A stretch of 64,000 bases of DNA from Wolbachia endosymbiont of Encarsia formosa (GTDB lineage: Bacteria > Pseudomonadota > Alphaproteobacteria > Rickettsiales > Anaplasmataceae). How positions within the stretch are numbered: the stretch's first letter is position 1; every line of letters begins with the position of its first letter. Under the pieces are notes generated by a model. That model made no database searches. It was not told where the DNA came from and was given only the letters and a program-made list of their open reading frames with translations. The DNA is taken from contig NZ_CP154278.1 of assembly GCF_039540065.1 (NCBI RefSeq), forward strand, positions 248,001-312,000, in the 5' to 3' direction. The position numbers were made by a program, and so were the translations under genes. Shown here piece after piece: positions 28,598-38,399 of the stretch.

Positions 28598-30385
28598 CTA
28601 TTTTAAAGGTTCACATACTCTCTTTAACCATTCCTTATCTTTTATGCCATTTTCTATATTTTTATAAACAAATTGGTGATAGCTATTTATCCATTTAACT
28701 TCATCTTCAGTAAGCATTTGTATATCTATTAGCTTTTTATCATAAGGAACAGAGGTCAATTGTTTAAAGCTTAAGAAGCCGTTTTCTCGCCTTTCAATAT
28801 ACATCAGATTCTCAATTCTTATTCCATACTTTCCTGGAATATAATAACCAGGCTCGTTAGAAAGTATCATGCCTGGAATGAGTTCCACTTTATTTCCTCT
28901 TGATATTGCTTGTGGTCCTTCGTGTACCGAAAGGTAACTTCCTACTCCATGTCCTGTACCGTGCATGTAATCCATTCCAAATTTCCATAAATGTATACGC
29001 GCTAATATGTCCAATTCTCCACCAGTAGTGCCAGAAGGAAAGACCGCACTTGCTATCGCAATGTGAGCTTTTAATACTATTGTGTAGTGAGCTCGTTGCT
29101 CATTGGTTGGACTACCAATTGCTATAGTTCTTGTAACATCGGTTGTGCCATCAAGGTACTGACCACCAGAGTCAATTAAATACAGCCCATCTTCTTGAAT
29201 GACTTTATTTGTCTTATTGCTTGCACGGTAATGAATGATTGCTCCATTCTCGTTGAATGCTGAAATTGTTGGAAAACTCGGTTGCTTAAACAAATTCTGC
29301 TCTTTTCTGTATTCTAAAATTTTTGCTTCAGCTTCAAGCTCAGTAATTTCACTGTCAATAAGCCAATATAGAAAATTTATAACTGCTACTCCATCTTTGA
29401 TGTGCGCACTTATAGCTCCAGTTATTTCAGTTTGATTTTTTACTGCTTTGTGAATCAAACAAGGATCCTCCTTCTCAATTATCTGCTTATTTTCTATTAG
29501 AACTCTTTCATTACTTATTGTCATCCCAGTGCTTGACACTCGGATCCATGCTTTTTTATTTCTGGTCAAGCACTGGAATGACACCGAAGCTGATTTTTCA
29601 TTTAAATAATGGTTATACAAGGGATCTATTGCATTCATAATGCTCATTGGAGTCGTGCTTGGATCTATCACCACCAAATTTAACTTATGTAGTGAATTTT
29701 CTAGCTCACTAATATCAAAAACATTTATATGGTTATCAAAATTTGCTTCTATAGTTGAATGTTCTTTATCTTGAATAAATAAATCAACATTGCCGTTTTT
29801 ATAAAGTATTGCACGACCCAATATACAAGGAGTATATTCAGCACTTTCATTTCTTAAATTTAATAACCAGGAAATTGAATTTGGATCAGTCAGAAGCACT
29901 GCTTCAGCCTCTATGTTTTTAGCTACTCTTTCACATTTATCCTTACTACTCTCACCAGATACATGTGAGACTATTGTTTGTGCTTTATGACTACTATCTT
30001 TTTTAATTAAGTATGGTACTAGTTTACAAATGCCTTCATATTTTCTTATGTCCTTCATAGTAAAATATTGCAGATAGTAACCCAGTGAGGTAGTCAATGT
30101 TAAGTTTGCTTTTACCCATTTGTGTGGATCCTCTTCTTGTATATTATATACTCGAAAACTGAACTGATCGAGCTGACTGCGAGCTTGTGTGATATAGCGT
30201 CCATCTGTAAAAAATGGGCACTTATTACTCTTTGTAACGATAAGTAGCCCATTTGTTCCTGTGAAGCCACATAACTCTGCTAACTCTTTTGAATATTCAT
30301 TCAAATACTCATCTTTAGCATGCAACATAAATGCATCAACATTTATTTCGTGCATAAAAGAGCGAAATTCTTCGATTTTTGACAT
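28598..30385 (-). CDS. pepP: Xaa-Pro aminopeptidase (aminopeptidase P)
   Basis: M24B metallopeptidase that removes N-terminal residues before Pro. At 595 residues it is the long type with two N-terminal creatinase-like domains and a C-terminal pita-bread catalytic domain. Metal-site motifs are visible: YLIDSGGQYLDGTTDVTRT (two Asp), GTGHGVGSYLSVHEGP (His), NEPGYYIPGKYGIRIENL (Glu, Glu). A palindromic repeat is translated in frame at about residues 267-289 (QCLTRNKKAWIRVSSTGMTI), just before the catalytic domain. It starts one base after the stop of mnmG, so the two are cotranscribed. Confidence 0.93.
   Translation of the reverse strand: MSKIEEFRSFMHEINVDAFMLHAKDEYLNEYSKELAELCGFTGTNGLLIVTKSNKCPFFTDGRYITQARSQLDQFSFRVYNIQEEDPHKWVKANLTLTTSLGYYLQYFTMKDIRKYEGICKLVPYLIKKDSSHKAQTIVSHVSGESSKDKCERVAKNIEAEAVLLTDPNSISWLLNLRNESAEYTPCILGRAILYKNGNVDLFIQDKEHSTIEANFDNHINVFDISELENSLHKLNLVVIDPSTTPMSIMNAIDPLYNHYLNEKSASVSFQCLTRNKKAWIRVSSTGMTISNERVLIENKQIIEKEDPCLIHKAVKNQTEITGAISAHIKDGVAVINFLYWLIDSEITELEAEAKILEYRKEQNLFKQPSFPTISAFNENGAIIHYRASNKTNKVIQEDGLYLIDSGGQYLDGTTDVTRTIAIGSPTNEQRAHYTIVLKAHIAIASAVFPSGTTGGELDILARIHLWKFGMDYMHGTGHGVGSYLSVHEGPQAISRGNKVELIPGMILSNEPGYYIPGKYGIRIENLMYIERRENGFLSFKQLTSVPYDKKLIDIQMLTEDEVKWINSYHQFVYKNIENGIKDKEWLKRVCEPLK
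29519..29584. repeat. protein-coding palindromic repeat inside pepP
   Basis: Two arms, TGTCATCCCAGTGCTTGACA and GGTCAAGCACTGGAATGACA, flank a short T-rich loop, identical in type to the intergenic palindromes. The whole 66-base unit is a multiple of three and stays open in the pepP frame, adding about 22 residues. Confidence 0.85.
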
Positions 30386-30386
30386 G

Positions 30387-32435
30387 TTACGCAGAATTAG
30401 CAGCTATTTTCGTTTTCTTATTCCTAAGGTACACTAATATGCTAACTATTGCTGCTGGAGTGATACCCTGTATTTGCTTTGCAATGCCAATTGTTGCTGG
30501 TTTTATTGATTGCAACTTCTCTATCACTTCAGTTGACAAGCCTTTAATCTGTGAGTAGTTGAAATTAGTTGGAATTTGAGTATTAACTTCCTCTTGTAGA
30601 AACTTCATATCGGCTTCTTGTCTTACTAAATAAGGCTTGTATTTTGCTTCAATTGCAACTGCTTCATATATTTCATTCTTGGCTATGCTATCAGTTATAG
30701 TGTTATTCCAGCACATGACGCTGGAATCTACATTTTTTTCAGTGTCAACTGCATCCATTCTATCATCATTCAAGTACTGGATCCCAGTGTCAAGCACTGG
30801 GATGACAGGAAGAGGTGCTTTGGTGTTATGCAAGTAGCTGACACTGGAATCCATGTTTAACTCTGGCCATATTTCTCGTAATTTATTCCAGTCAATATTT
30901 GGATAACCGAGCAAATCTAATGCTGTTTTTCTTATTCCATCATAAGATATTTTAATTCCATAGGACCTGAGCTGCTCAGGAGTAATTGTTAGGCTCTCTA
31001 ATTTCTCCTCAAGTTGCTTAATGGATTTAAGTTTACCCTGCAAAACAGAGTATCTCTCATGCGACACAAGAGAGATGTCACAACCTTTTTGTGTCAATCT
31101 TCTATCTGCATTATCTGACCTGATTGCCAGTCTATATTCTGCACGCGAGGTGAATAATCTGTAAGGCTCAGCAATTCCCTTAGTGACCAAGTCGTCTATC
31201 ATTACACCGATATATGAGTCTGTACGATGAAGAACAAAACTTTTTTGAGATAAAGAGAGTGCTGCATTGATTCCGGCAATAATTCCCTGCCCTGCTGCTT
31301 CTTCATATCCAGTGGTACCATTAATTTGACCAGCAAAATATAGTCCTTTAACTTTCTTAGTTTCGAGAGTATGAAATAGCTCTCGTGGATCGATATAATC
31401 GTATTCAACTGCATATCCAGGTCTTAATATTTCTGCATTTTCAAGCCCTTTTATACTCTTTATCATTTCATACTGCACTTCGATGGGCAATGAATTTGAA
31501 ATTCCATTTGGATATATAGTGTTATCATCAATCCCTTCTGGTTCTAGAAATATTTGGTGATTATTTTTTTCTGCAAATTTTTTAACTTTAGTTTCAATTG
31601 ATGGGCAGTATCTTGGTGCAATAACGTTATCTAAATATGAATAAGCTGATCTGTGAAGATTCTCTCGAATTACTCTGTGTGTATGTTCATTAGTATGAGT
31701 AATAAAACATGAAACCTGAGGCTGGTTAATTTTCTCTGTAAGATAAGAAAATGGTGTAGGTGGATTGTCACCCACTTGTTCTTGTAATACTGACCAATTT
31801 ATAGTGTCACGGTTGAGTCTTGGCGGAGTCCCGGTACGTAATCTGCCTAGTTTAAAATCATATTTCTTCAGCGTATTTGCAAGCTCTACTGCAGGCTTAT
31901 CTCCCATTCTTCCAGAAGGAGTTGTTTGCTCTCCGATATGAATCACACCAAGCAAAAAAGTCCCTGTAGTCAAAACAACTCTGCTTGTCAGTATACGTTC
32001 ACCTGAGTCTGTTATTACAGCTTTTATATAAGATTCTCCATTACTATCACTTTCGATAAGAAAATCGTCAACTGACTCTTCTTTTACTGTCAAGTTGTTA
32101 TAATTTAGAATAATTCCCTGTATTGCTTTTTTATATAATTTTCGGTCTGCCTGTGCACGTGGGCCCCATACCGCTGCGCCTCTGCTGCTATTTAAAACGA
32201 CCGAGTGTATACTTGCTCGGTCGATAGCTCTTCCCATTATTCCATCAAGCGCATCCACTTCCCTAACTACAACACCCTTTGCAACCCCTCCAATTGCTGG
32301 ATTGCAGGACATCTCTCCTATAGTTGAAATTTTGTGAGTTATAAGTAGTGTGTTTGCACCAAGGCGAGATGCAGCTGTAGCTGCTTCACACCCGGCATGA
32401 CCGCCACCTACTACCACTACGTCGTACTTATGCAT
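30387..32435 (-). CDS. mnmG: tRNA uridine-5-carboxymethylaminomethyl modification enzyme MnmG (GidA)
   Basis: FAD enzyme that with MnmE installs the cmnm5 group on U34 of several tRNAs. The N-terminal FAD motif is [13 protein letters not shown]. The GidA signatures [18 protein letters not shown] and [16 protein letters not shown] are present, and the C-terminal helical domain closes the protein. At 682 residues it is about 50 longer than usual. The excess lies at about residues 527-578, where three palindromic repeat copies are translated in frame ([13 protein letters not shown] and neighbours). Its stop is one base before the pepP start, so it leads the mnmG-pepP operon. Confidence 0.95.
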   Translation of the reverse strand: MHKYDVVVVGGGHAGCEAATAASRLGANTLLITHKISTIGEMSCNPAIGGVAKGVVVREVDALDGIMGRAIDRASIHSVVLNSSRGAAVWGPRAQADRKLYKKAIQGIILNYNNLTVKEESVDDFLIESDSNGESYIKAVITDSGERILTSRVVLTTGTFLLGVIHIGEQTTPSGRMGDKPAVELANTLKKYDFKLGRLRTGTPPRLNRDTINWSVLQEQVGDNPPTPFSYLTEKINQPQVSCFITHTNEHTHRVIRENLHRSAYSYLDNVIAPRYCPSIETKVKKFAEKNNHQIFLEPEGIDDNTIYPNGISNSLPIEVQYEMIKSIKGLENAEILRPGYAVEYDYIDPRELFHTLETKKVKGLYFAGQINGTTGYEEAAGQGIIAGINAALSLSQKSFVLHRTDSYIGVMIDDLVTKGIAEPYRLFTSRAEYRLAIRSDNADRRLTQKGCDISLVSHERYSVLQGKLKSIKQLEEKLESLTITPEQLRSYGIKISYDGIRKTALDLLGYPNIDWNKLREIWPELNMDSSVSYLHNTKAPLPVIPVLDTGIQYLNDDRMDAVDTEKNVDSSVMCWNNTITDSIAKNEIYEAVAIEAKYKPYLVRQEADMKFLQEEVNTQIPTNFNYSQIKGLSTEVIEKLQSIKPATIGIAKQIQGITPAAIVSILVYLRNKKTKIAANSA
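30701..30853. repeat. cluster of three palindromic repeats inside mnmG
   Basis: Copies are at about 30701-30731 (TTATTCCAGCACATGACGCT), 30776-30808 (ACTGGATCCCAGTGTCAAGC) and 30828-30853 (CAAGTAGCTGACACTGGAAT). All three remain open in the mnmG frame and account for the extra ~50 residues in the C-terminal domain linker. Confidence 0.85.
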
Positions 32436-32524
32436 CTTCTTGAGTAATTTCTACTCTATAATATTCCAACTATCAGTGATTGATGTCAAACTTTACAGAT
32501 TACAACATTGCACACTAACTTAGC

Positions 32525-33085
32525 TCAAACTGCCGTCTCTCTCGCAGAAAAAACTTTTTCAACTTTGGGAAAGATGATACTTTTATTAACTTCTTCTTCC
32601 GGAAAGGTAATACATTCATCTACTTCTTCCTCCTGAGATATTTTGACATATGTAGAATCTTTAATAGAAATTGCACTTACTGCAGATGTAATTGCTGTTT
32701 TATCTGCACAATGCATTATAGCTACAGTTGCAAAAAGCCCTAAAATCGGTGCTATTAGACCTATTATTGTACCTATAAATGTAAATCCTATTATTGGATT
32801 AGGAAAAATAGAAGCTGCACCTGCAGTAAGTGTAATTCCAATTATAGCACTTGCAGATATAGTAATACTCAAAATAATTGCTGCTTTTTCATGCTTTTCC
32901 CCAACAGGATCTCTTTTGCAAAACTTATATAGCAAACATGCTACGTGAAAAACCGCAATCAATGCTGGAGCTATACAACCAGCAATTCCACCTATGGCTA
33001 AAGGTGATGAAGTGTCAAAACTTAACCACTAAGCTAATACTCCTAGTGCTGACACTATACTATAAGTTAACAAACAAATATACAT
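32525..33085 (-). pseudogene. small multi-TM protein gene interrupted by an amber codon
   Basis: A 187-codon frame begins at an ATG at 33085 with a strong site (GAGGGG, 5-7 bases upstream) and runs to 32525, but codon 19 is TAG (33031-33029). No frameshift is present. The downstream 145-residue part, from a TTG at 32962, has several hydrophobic segments (IILSITISASAIIGITLTAG, then IIGFTFIGTIIGLIAPILGL) and a charged tail. The upstream part supplies the first membrane segment (YICLLTYSIVSALGVLA). Either the gene is freshly inactivated or only the internal TTG product is made. The family is not recognised. Confidence 0.65.
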
Positions 33086-33254
33086 ACAATCCCCTCGCTA
33101 ATTAAGAAAATGCCATTTTACTCTGAATCATAAACTACTCTCTTCACTCTCAGCCATCTAAGCAGCACATTGGAGTGACAAAAAATGCTACCGGCAAATA
33201 ATGGCTTTGCAAAAATAGAGAATGTTTATATTTATGTAAAGTGGAAATTTTTAG

Positions 33255-33331
33255 TGGGGCGAGCGACCAGGATTGAACTGGCGACATTCAGTACCACAAA
33301 CTGACGCTCTACCAACTGAGCTACGCCCGCC
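33255..33331 (-). tRNA. tRNA-His (GTG)
   Basis: The minus strand folds as a complete tRNA. The acceptor GCGGGCG pairs with CGCTCGC, the D arm is GCTCAGTTGGTAGAGC, the anticodon stem TCAGT/ACTGA encloses TTGTGGT (anticodon GTG), and the T arm is GCCAG-TTCAATC-CTGGT. The extra G at -1 facing C73 is the histidine-tRNA hallmark. CCA appears to be encoded (33255-33257). Confidence 0.95.
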
Positions 33332-33474
33332 AAGGTATAAAATTTCTAACACACAAGCATAAATAGTCAATTAATTATTTAATCTACCTACTTTTGCATA
33401 GAGTTTTAAGTTTAGCGAATAAACATTTTCATTTATGCTTTTAGCATTATAGTTAATCGTATTGAAATCGTGAT

Positions 33475-34971
33475 ATGTTTAAAAGTATTTTCACATTTAG
33501 TTTTTTTACAGCTATTTCAAGAATTTTAGGGCTAATAAGAGATGTATTGATTGCTACGGTTATTGGTGCAACCTCTCTTGCAGATATATTCTTTTCCTCG
33601 TTTCGCTTTGCTAATTTATTTCGATCGTTTTTTGCAGAGGGAGCATTTACTACCTCATTCATACCATTATACTCTGCAGAGTCATATGATAATAAAAAGG
33701 CATTTAATTTCGCAAGTAGTGTAATATCCATTACGTTTATTATTCTAGTAATTTTTTGCCTTATCACACAAACCTTCTTCCCTTACATGATCAAAACCTT
33801 CACTCCTGGATTTGACCAAAATAAATTTACCTTTACTGTAACTTTGTCGAAAATTATGATGCCCTACATAATCTTCGTGTCAATCGCATCACTTATTGGT
33901 GGAATGTTGCAAGTAAAACAGCATTTTGCTTCAACAGCTATTTCACCAATCATTTTGAACCTCTGTTTAATCATCAGTTTGTTTTTACCTTACATTGAAA
34001 CACCGGCTCATAACCTTTCTATAGCTGTCCTGATTGGAGGGATTTTGCAGCTACTTTTAATAATATTTAGTGCATACAAATTAAAGGCTTTCTTTTCTTT
34101 TAGTTTAGAATTAAGTAACGAAGTAAAATTATTTTTTAAACGTGTGATACCTGCAATTATCAACAATTGTGTAATACAAATAAGTGTATGGATTGACACA
34201 ATCATGGCGAGTTTTATACCAAATGCAGTTTCTTATATATATTATGCCGATAGACTAAATCAACTACCGCAAGGAGTAATTGGCACTGCAATTGGTACAG
34301 TACTTCTTCCTCTGATTTCAAAACGAATAAATGATACTGAGAATATAGTCAAAATACAGAACAAGGCCCTTAATATAGGGTTAATATTAATTATGCCAAT
34401 AACTGCTGCTTTTATCATTATTCCTGACATAATTTTACTTACGCTTTTTTCTTACGGACGATTTGATTATTATGCAGTGCAGCAAACTGTTCCTACATTA
34501 GTAGCATTTTCTCTTTCTTTACCCGCATTTATTATAAATAAAGTATTGCTACCCACATTCTTTGCTAGGGGAAAGCTAAAAATACCAACTATGTTCTCAT
34601 TAACGTGCCTTGGAATTAATGTAATACTAAATCTCATATTAATGAACAAATACCAACATATAGGAATTGCTATTGCTACTTCCATTTCCACTTGGATAAA
34701 TTCTATTTTATTGATTAATTATTTAACAATAAATAAGATGTATAAGATTAGCCAAGCGTTATTACTAAATATTGTAAAAATTCTCACTGCAACATTGGTT
34801 ATGTCAATAGTTCTTTATTTCTCTAATTACTTATCAGCAGGGTTGTTTTTCGATAGAGGGCTAGCTCGTATTGTTTATTTAGTAACTTTAATAGCTTTGA
34901 GTGTTATTATTTATTCTAGCACTCTTTACCTAATTTTGAGAGGAAATTTGAATAATTTGAAATATGTATAA
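33475..34971 (+). CDS. murJ: lipid II flippase MurJ
   Basis: A 498-residue inner-membrane protein of the MviN/MurJ (MOP superfamily) type, with about fourteen hydrophobic helices. The N-terminal signature SRILGLIRDVLIATVIG and the Arg-rich loop FRFANLFRSFFAEGAFTTSFIPLY, which lines the lipid II site, are present. It flips lipid II across the membrane. Wolbachia keeps lipid II synthesis without a thick wall, consistent with dapE and an LD-carboxypeptidase also in this window. It is a single gene downstream of tRNA-His (opposite strand). Confidence 0.94.
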   Translation: MFKSIFTFSFFTAISRILGLIRDVLIATVIGATSLADIFFSSFRFANLFRSFFAEGAFTTSFIPLYSAESYDNKKAFNFASSVISITFIILVIFCLITQTFFPYMIKTFTPGFDQNKFTFTVTLSKIMMPYIIFVSIASLIGGMLQVKQHFASTAISPIILNLCLIISLFLPYIETPAHNLSIAVLIGGILQLLLIIFSAYKLKAFFSFSLELSNEVKLFFKRVIPAIINNCVIQISVWIDTIMASFIPNAVSYIYYADRLNQLPQGVIGTAIGTVLLPLISKRINDTENIVKIQNKALNIGLILIMPITAAFIIIPDIILLTLFSYGRFDYYAVQQTVPTLVAFSLSLPAFIINKVLLPTFFARGKLKIPTMFSLTCLGINVILNLILMNKYQHIGIAIATSISTWINSILLINYLTINKMYKISQALLLNIVKILTATLVMSIVLYFSNYLSAGLFFDRGLARIVYLVTLIALSVIIYSSTLYLILRGNLNNLKYV

Positions 34972-35346
34972 ATTATACCCTTTGTATTGCTATATGTCAT
35001 TTCAGCTACTATTCCAATATCCACTCCTTTCATCCCATAACATATTCCTGTCATCCCAGTGCTTGACACTGGGATCCAGAAATTTTGTTGATTATATAAT
35101 CTGGAAAACCTTATTTAAGTCACACTGGATCACAGTGTCACACACACAACTGTATGAGTGTTGTGGTTTGAGAGCAATTTCCACTGGGAACCCAGTGCTC
35201 ATCAGACCAGCTTCTCATATAAAAATGCTGTGTTTTAACATAAGAATAGCTACTTTTTTGCTAATTAACTTAATGTCTAATCAAATTTCCTGGATCCCAG
35301 ACTGGGATGACAAGAAGAGAAGGGATGCTGGAATGAGAGGTCTATT
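34972..35346. repeat. repeat-filled gap between murJ and the AsmA-like gene
   Basis: No gene. A near-perfect palindrome lies at 35048-35079 (GTCATCCCAGTGCTTGACAC with its GGGATCCAG arm) and a shorter one at about 35288-35313 (CTGGATCCCAGACTGGGATG), just upstream of the AsmA-like start. The motif ACTGTATGAGTGTTGTGGTTT at about 35150 is a relative of repeats at 27743 and 55370. Confidence 0.8.
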
Positions 35347-37827
35347 ATGAAACTTTCTTTATACGCCATATTATCAATCTCGTTGCTATTAATTCTCATG
35401 CACGTTGCTGCAACTTTTAAGGATTGGAGTGGCTACAGAGAATATATCGTAAAAGAGTTAGAGAAGACGTATGATGCTAAAGTACATGTTGGAGGAAAAA
35501 TTGAAGTTTCGCTCATTACTCCAAAACTTACTATTTACAATGTATATGTACAATATAACAAAAACAAGGAACAAAAATTATCAGATTTAATTAGTGCAAA
35601 AAAAATTGAAATAAGGCCATCGTTGTTTTCATTTTCATTGCAACCAAAGTCAATCTCATTTTTGGGCATGAAAAGCAACAAAGAAAATTTACTTAATATT
35701 ATAAATACGAAAGCCAATGATAATATAGTTGATATATTAATAAAGGACAGCCAAATAAGTTTTAACGCCGATACTATTAACATCAAGGAAGTTGCTATAA
35801 AAAAAAATAAGCAGTTTTTTGGTGAAGTACAGATTGGTGACAACAATTACGATTTTTCTGGAAAGGTTAATGTCACAAAAAATAATGTACACATTAGTGT
35901 TGATTCAAATTTTGCAAATTTTCTATTTAAAGGTAATAGAAATCAACAGGGTAATTTAACACTGACAATCAATAACAGTTCCGGTTCTGTAAGCAATTTA
36001 GCAAAAATCATTAATCTTAGCTTCCTTTCTTATGTGATTCCCAGCGAAAATATTGAGATATCATCCAATATCAATCTCAATGAAAGCGAGTTTACGGCAA
36101 CTGATTTAAAAATCGAGTCCAAAAGCATGCAAGGCACTGGTATAATACAAAATGATAGAAAAAGTGATCATACTAATATCAATATTAGTTTTAGTAAAGT
36201 CGACCTAAAAAACGGCTCACACAAAACAACAGATATGAAGGGTCTTTTAGAATCTTTTAGAGAGGTTGTGCCAAAGAACCTAAGCTTGGATTTTAATATG
36301 GAAGCTTCAAATATTCAATATCAAAACAGGATATTGGACAAATTTCATGCTACGCTAAAATTTGCTAATGGCGAAATAAACGTTGATACTCTTCTTCAAT
36401 TTCCTGGAACCAATAATATATCTTGCTTATCAGGAAGAGTTTCAAACAATGGCAACTTGTCTGAATTTAATGGTGATATATTGATAAAGGGTGAGTCGTT
36501 CATTTCACATATTTTACCTTCTATCAAGATGCAAGAAAGAGAGAAAAGTCAATTTACAGCAAGTTCTAAACTATATTTAGCACCTAGAATATTATCTCTT
36601 TCAGATATCAGATTGCTAAATAACAAAGAATCTTGGCAAGGATCAATTAAGGTAAATCACACAAAAAAACACAATATGATCGATAGTAAATTTAGCATAC
36701 ATAACATTAATATAGATAAATATGATTATTCATTATTCAGCAAAGTGCAATGGCTGAAAAATCTTAAATATGATATAAATATAAGAACTAGTGTTAAAGA
36801 TTCTATATTCAATGGTACAAAAATTGAAGATTTGGATTTTTCATTAAAAATACAAGAGAACAAGCTAGTTGCAGATAAAATAAAGTTATTCGGAGAAAAT
36901 TTCGACATTACCGGTAGTGTAAAAATATTAGTGGATCAAAAATACACTAAGCCTTTATTAGACGTAAACCTTACAGGTAATAAATTTAATGGAAATATCT
37001 TTAAATTACCAAAACTATTAGAGGTAAAAAGAAACTCAAGAAATGAAATAAATCAAATTCAATGGTCAACAAAGCAGCTTAATTTTTTAGATGAGAAAGG
37101 AGATTTTGATGCAAACGTGCAAATAAAAACTACAGAATTTAAAATTGGGCAAAACGTCTTAAAAGATTTTAACTTGGATACAGTGATAAGAAACAACACT
37201 ATCACTATCAAACAGATAAGTTACATACTAGAACATGGACAAATGTTTTTTCAGGGTTATCTAAAAGCAGGCTCAATTCACACAAAATTTTCTATTGCAA
37301 ATTTGGACACCAAGGAAGTTATAGGAGTTAATAACATAAATGGCAAGATAAGCTTAAGTGGTGAAATCAAAACTCAAGGGACAAGCTTTGATGATTGGGC
37401 TAGTAACTTATCAGGAAATGTAAACTTTCAAGCACAGAAAATAGAGTTTACAAATGTGGATTTTAATTCATTCATCACTAAGTTGTTAAGCAGTAAGAAT
37501 AAACCTGAAATTTCCAAGCTTGCTTACGTTGATATATATAATGGCAGTACGCTTTTTGAAAATATTAATGGAAAAGTAAGTATTAACAGTGGTGTATGTT
37601 CAACTAGTTCACAGTTTAGTATCGATCAAGCATCAGGTTCTATCTCTTCTAATTTAATCTTATCTAATTTCTCCTTAACTTCTATATTCAGACTCTTTTT
37701 CATACTACCAAATCATAATAGTCCTCTTTATATCGAGGCACAATTAGATGGCCCTATTTGGTGCCCTAAGATGAGTTTTGATGTAGACCAAATTTACAAC
37801 ACCTTAGTTAGCAAGAAAAATAGTTAA
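35347..37827 (+). CDS. AsmA-family envelope protein
   Basis: An 826-residue protein with an N-terminal membrane anchor (about residues 5-25, SLYAILSISLLLILMHVAA) followed by a long beta-rich region facing the periplasm. The start resembles AsmA proteins: a charged segment (YREYIVKELEKTYDAKVHVGGKIEVSLI) leading into LTIYNVYVQ strands, and a C-terminal half with LSGEIKTQGTSFDDWASNLSGNVNFQAQ, the AsmA-like closing motif. Such proteins act in phospholipid or outer-membrane homeostasis between the two membranes. It is a single gene immediately downstream of palindromes; RBS-like purines (GAGAGG) precede the ATG. Confidence 0.82.
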   Translation: MKLSLYAILSISLLLILMHVAATFKDWSGYREYIVKELEKTYDAKVHVGGKIEVSLITPKLTIYNVYVQYNKNKEQKLSDLISAKKIEIRPSLFSFSLQPKSISFLGMKSNKENLLNIINTKANDNIVDILIKDSQISFNADTINIKEVAIKKNKQFFGEVQIGDNNYDFSGKVNVTKNNVHISVDSNFANFLFKGNRNQQGNLTLTINNSSGSVSNLAKIINLSFLSYVIPSENIEISSNINLNESEFTATDLKIESKSMQGTGIIQNDRKSDHTNINISFSKVDLKNGSHKTTDMKGLLESFREVVPKNLSLDFNMEASNIQYQNRILDKFHATLKFANGEINVDTLLQFPGTNNISCLSGRVSNNGNLSEFNGDILIKGESFISHILPSIKMQEREKSQFTASSKLYLAPRILSLSDIRLLNNKESWQGSIKVNHTKKHNMIDSKFSIHNINIDKYDYSLFSKVQWLKNLKYDINIRTSVKDSIFNGTKIEDLDFSLKIQENKLVADKIKLFGENFDITGSVKILVDQKYTKPLLDVNLTGNKFNGNIFKLPKLLEVKRNSRNEINQIQWSTKQLNFLDEKGDFDANVQIKTTEFKIGQNVLKDFNLDTVIRNNTITIKQISYILEHGQMFFQGYLKAGSIHTKFSIANLDTKEVIGVNNINGKISLSGEIKTQGTSFDDWASNLSGNVNFQAQKIEFTNVDFNSFITKLLSSKNKPEISKLAYVDIYNGSTLFENINGKVSINSGVCSTSSQFSIDQASGSISSNLILSNFSLTSIFRLFFILPNHNSPLYIEAQLDGPIWCPKMSFDVDQIYNTLVSKKNS

Positions 37828-37896
37828 CTCATTTAGATGTAGGATTTAAGGGACCATCTATCTTTAAGTTAGACCTTAGTAAAAGATGTTCTACTC

Positions 37897-38346
37897 TCAC
37901 CAATGATAAAACTGATTGATTGTTTGTACATTCTCAATGCTTGCGTCGCTGCAGCTTGTGCTTGGACTCTCTGTCTCTCCAAGCAATAAACGTGTTATCT
38001 CCCCATAGTCTTTGCGAACAGATAAATGTAAAACAGTAACACAAGAATTACTTGACATATTAATATCTGCTCCTTTTTCAAGAAATAATTTTACCATACT
38101 TGTGTGGCCTGAACAAACAGCATAGTATAAAGGAGTATAACCGAAACGATTTTTTATATCAATAACTGCTCCTTTTTCAAGCAATAATTTCACTTGCTCT
38201 AAGCGATTTCTTTTAGCAGCGTAATGTAAAGGAGTGTCACCATTACGATCTGCTGCATTAATATTTGCTTTGCGTCTCGATGACAATTCGATATGAGGAA
38301 GAGTAAATAGAGAACTACTTACTGAGTTTCCTTGTTCTTGATACAT
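37897..38346 (-). CDS. short ankyrin repeat protein
   Basis: 149 residues with three clear ankyrin repeats (NGDTPLHYAAKRNRLEQVKL, then GYTPLYYAVCSGHTSMVKLF, then CVTVLHLSVRKDYGEITRLL). It has a 27-residue polar N-terminus and a short Ser/Cys-rich tail. No signal or membrane segment. It could be a complete small ankyrin protein or the remnant of a longer one; nothing upstream extends the frame. It is located between the AsmA-like gene (convergent) and an orphan phage portal gene. Confidence 0.85.
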   Translation of the reverse strand: MYQEQGNSVSSSLFTLPHIELSSRRKANINAADRNGDTPLHYAAKRNRLEQVKLLLEKGAVIDIKNRFGYTPLYYAVCSGHTSMVKLFLEKGADINMSSNSCVTVLHLSVRKDYGEITRLLLGETESPSTSCSDASIENVQTINQFYHW

Positions 38347-38399
38347 AAAATACCCCCAGTTTATTACAGCTTAGTATAAATATCTACACTATATAAATA

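Noticed and set aside
34964-35350. 128-residue plus-strand ORF after murJ
   Set aside because: It translates the repeat cluster ([11 protein letters not shown], then IPDWDDKKR) and lacks a start site of its own.
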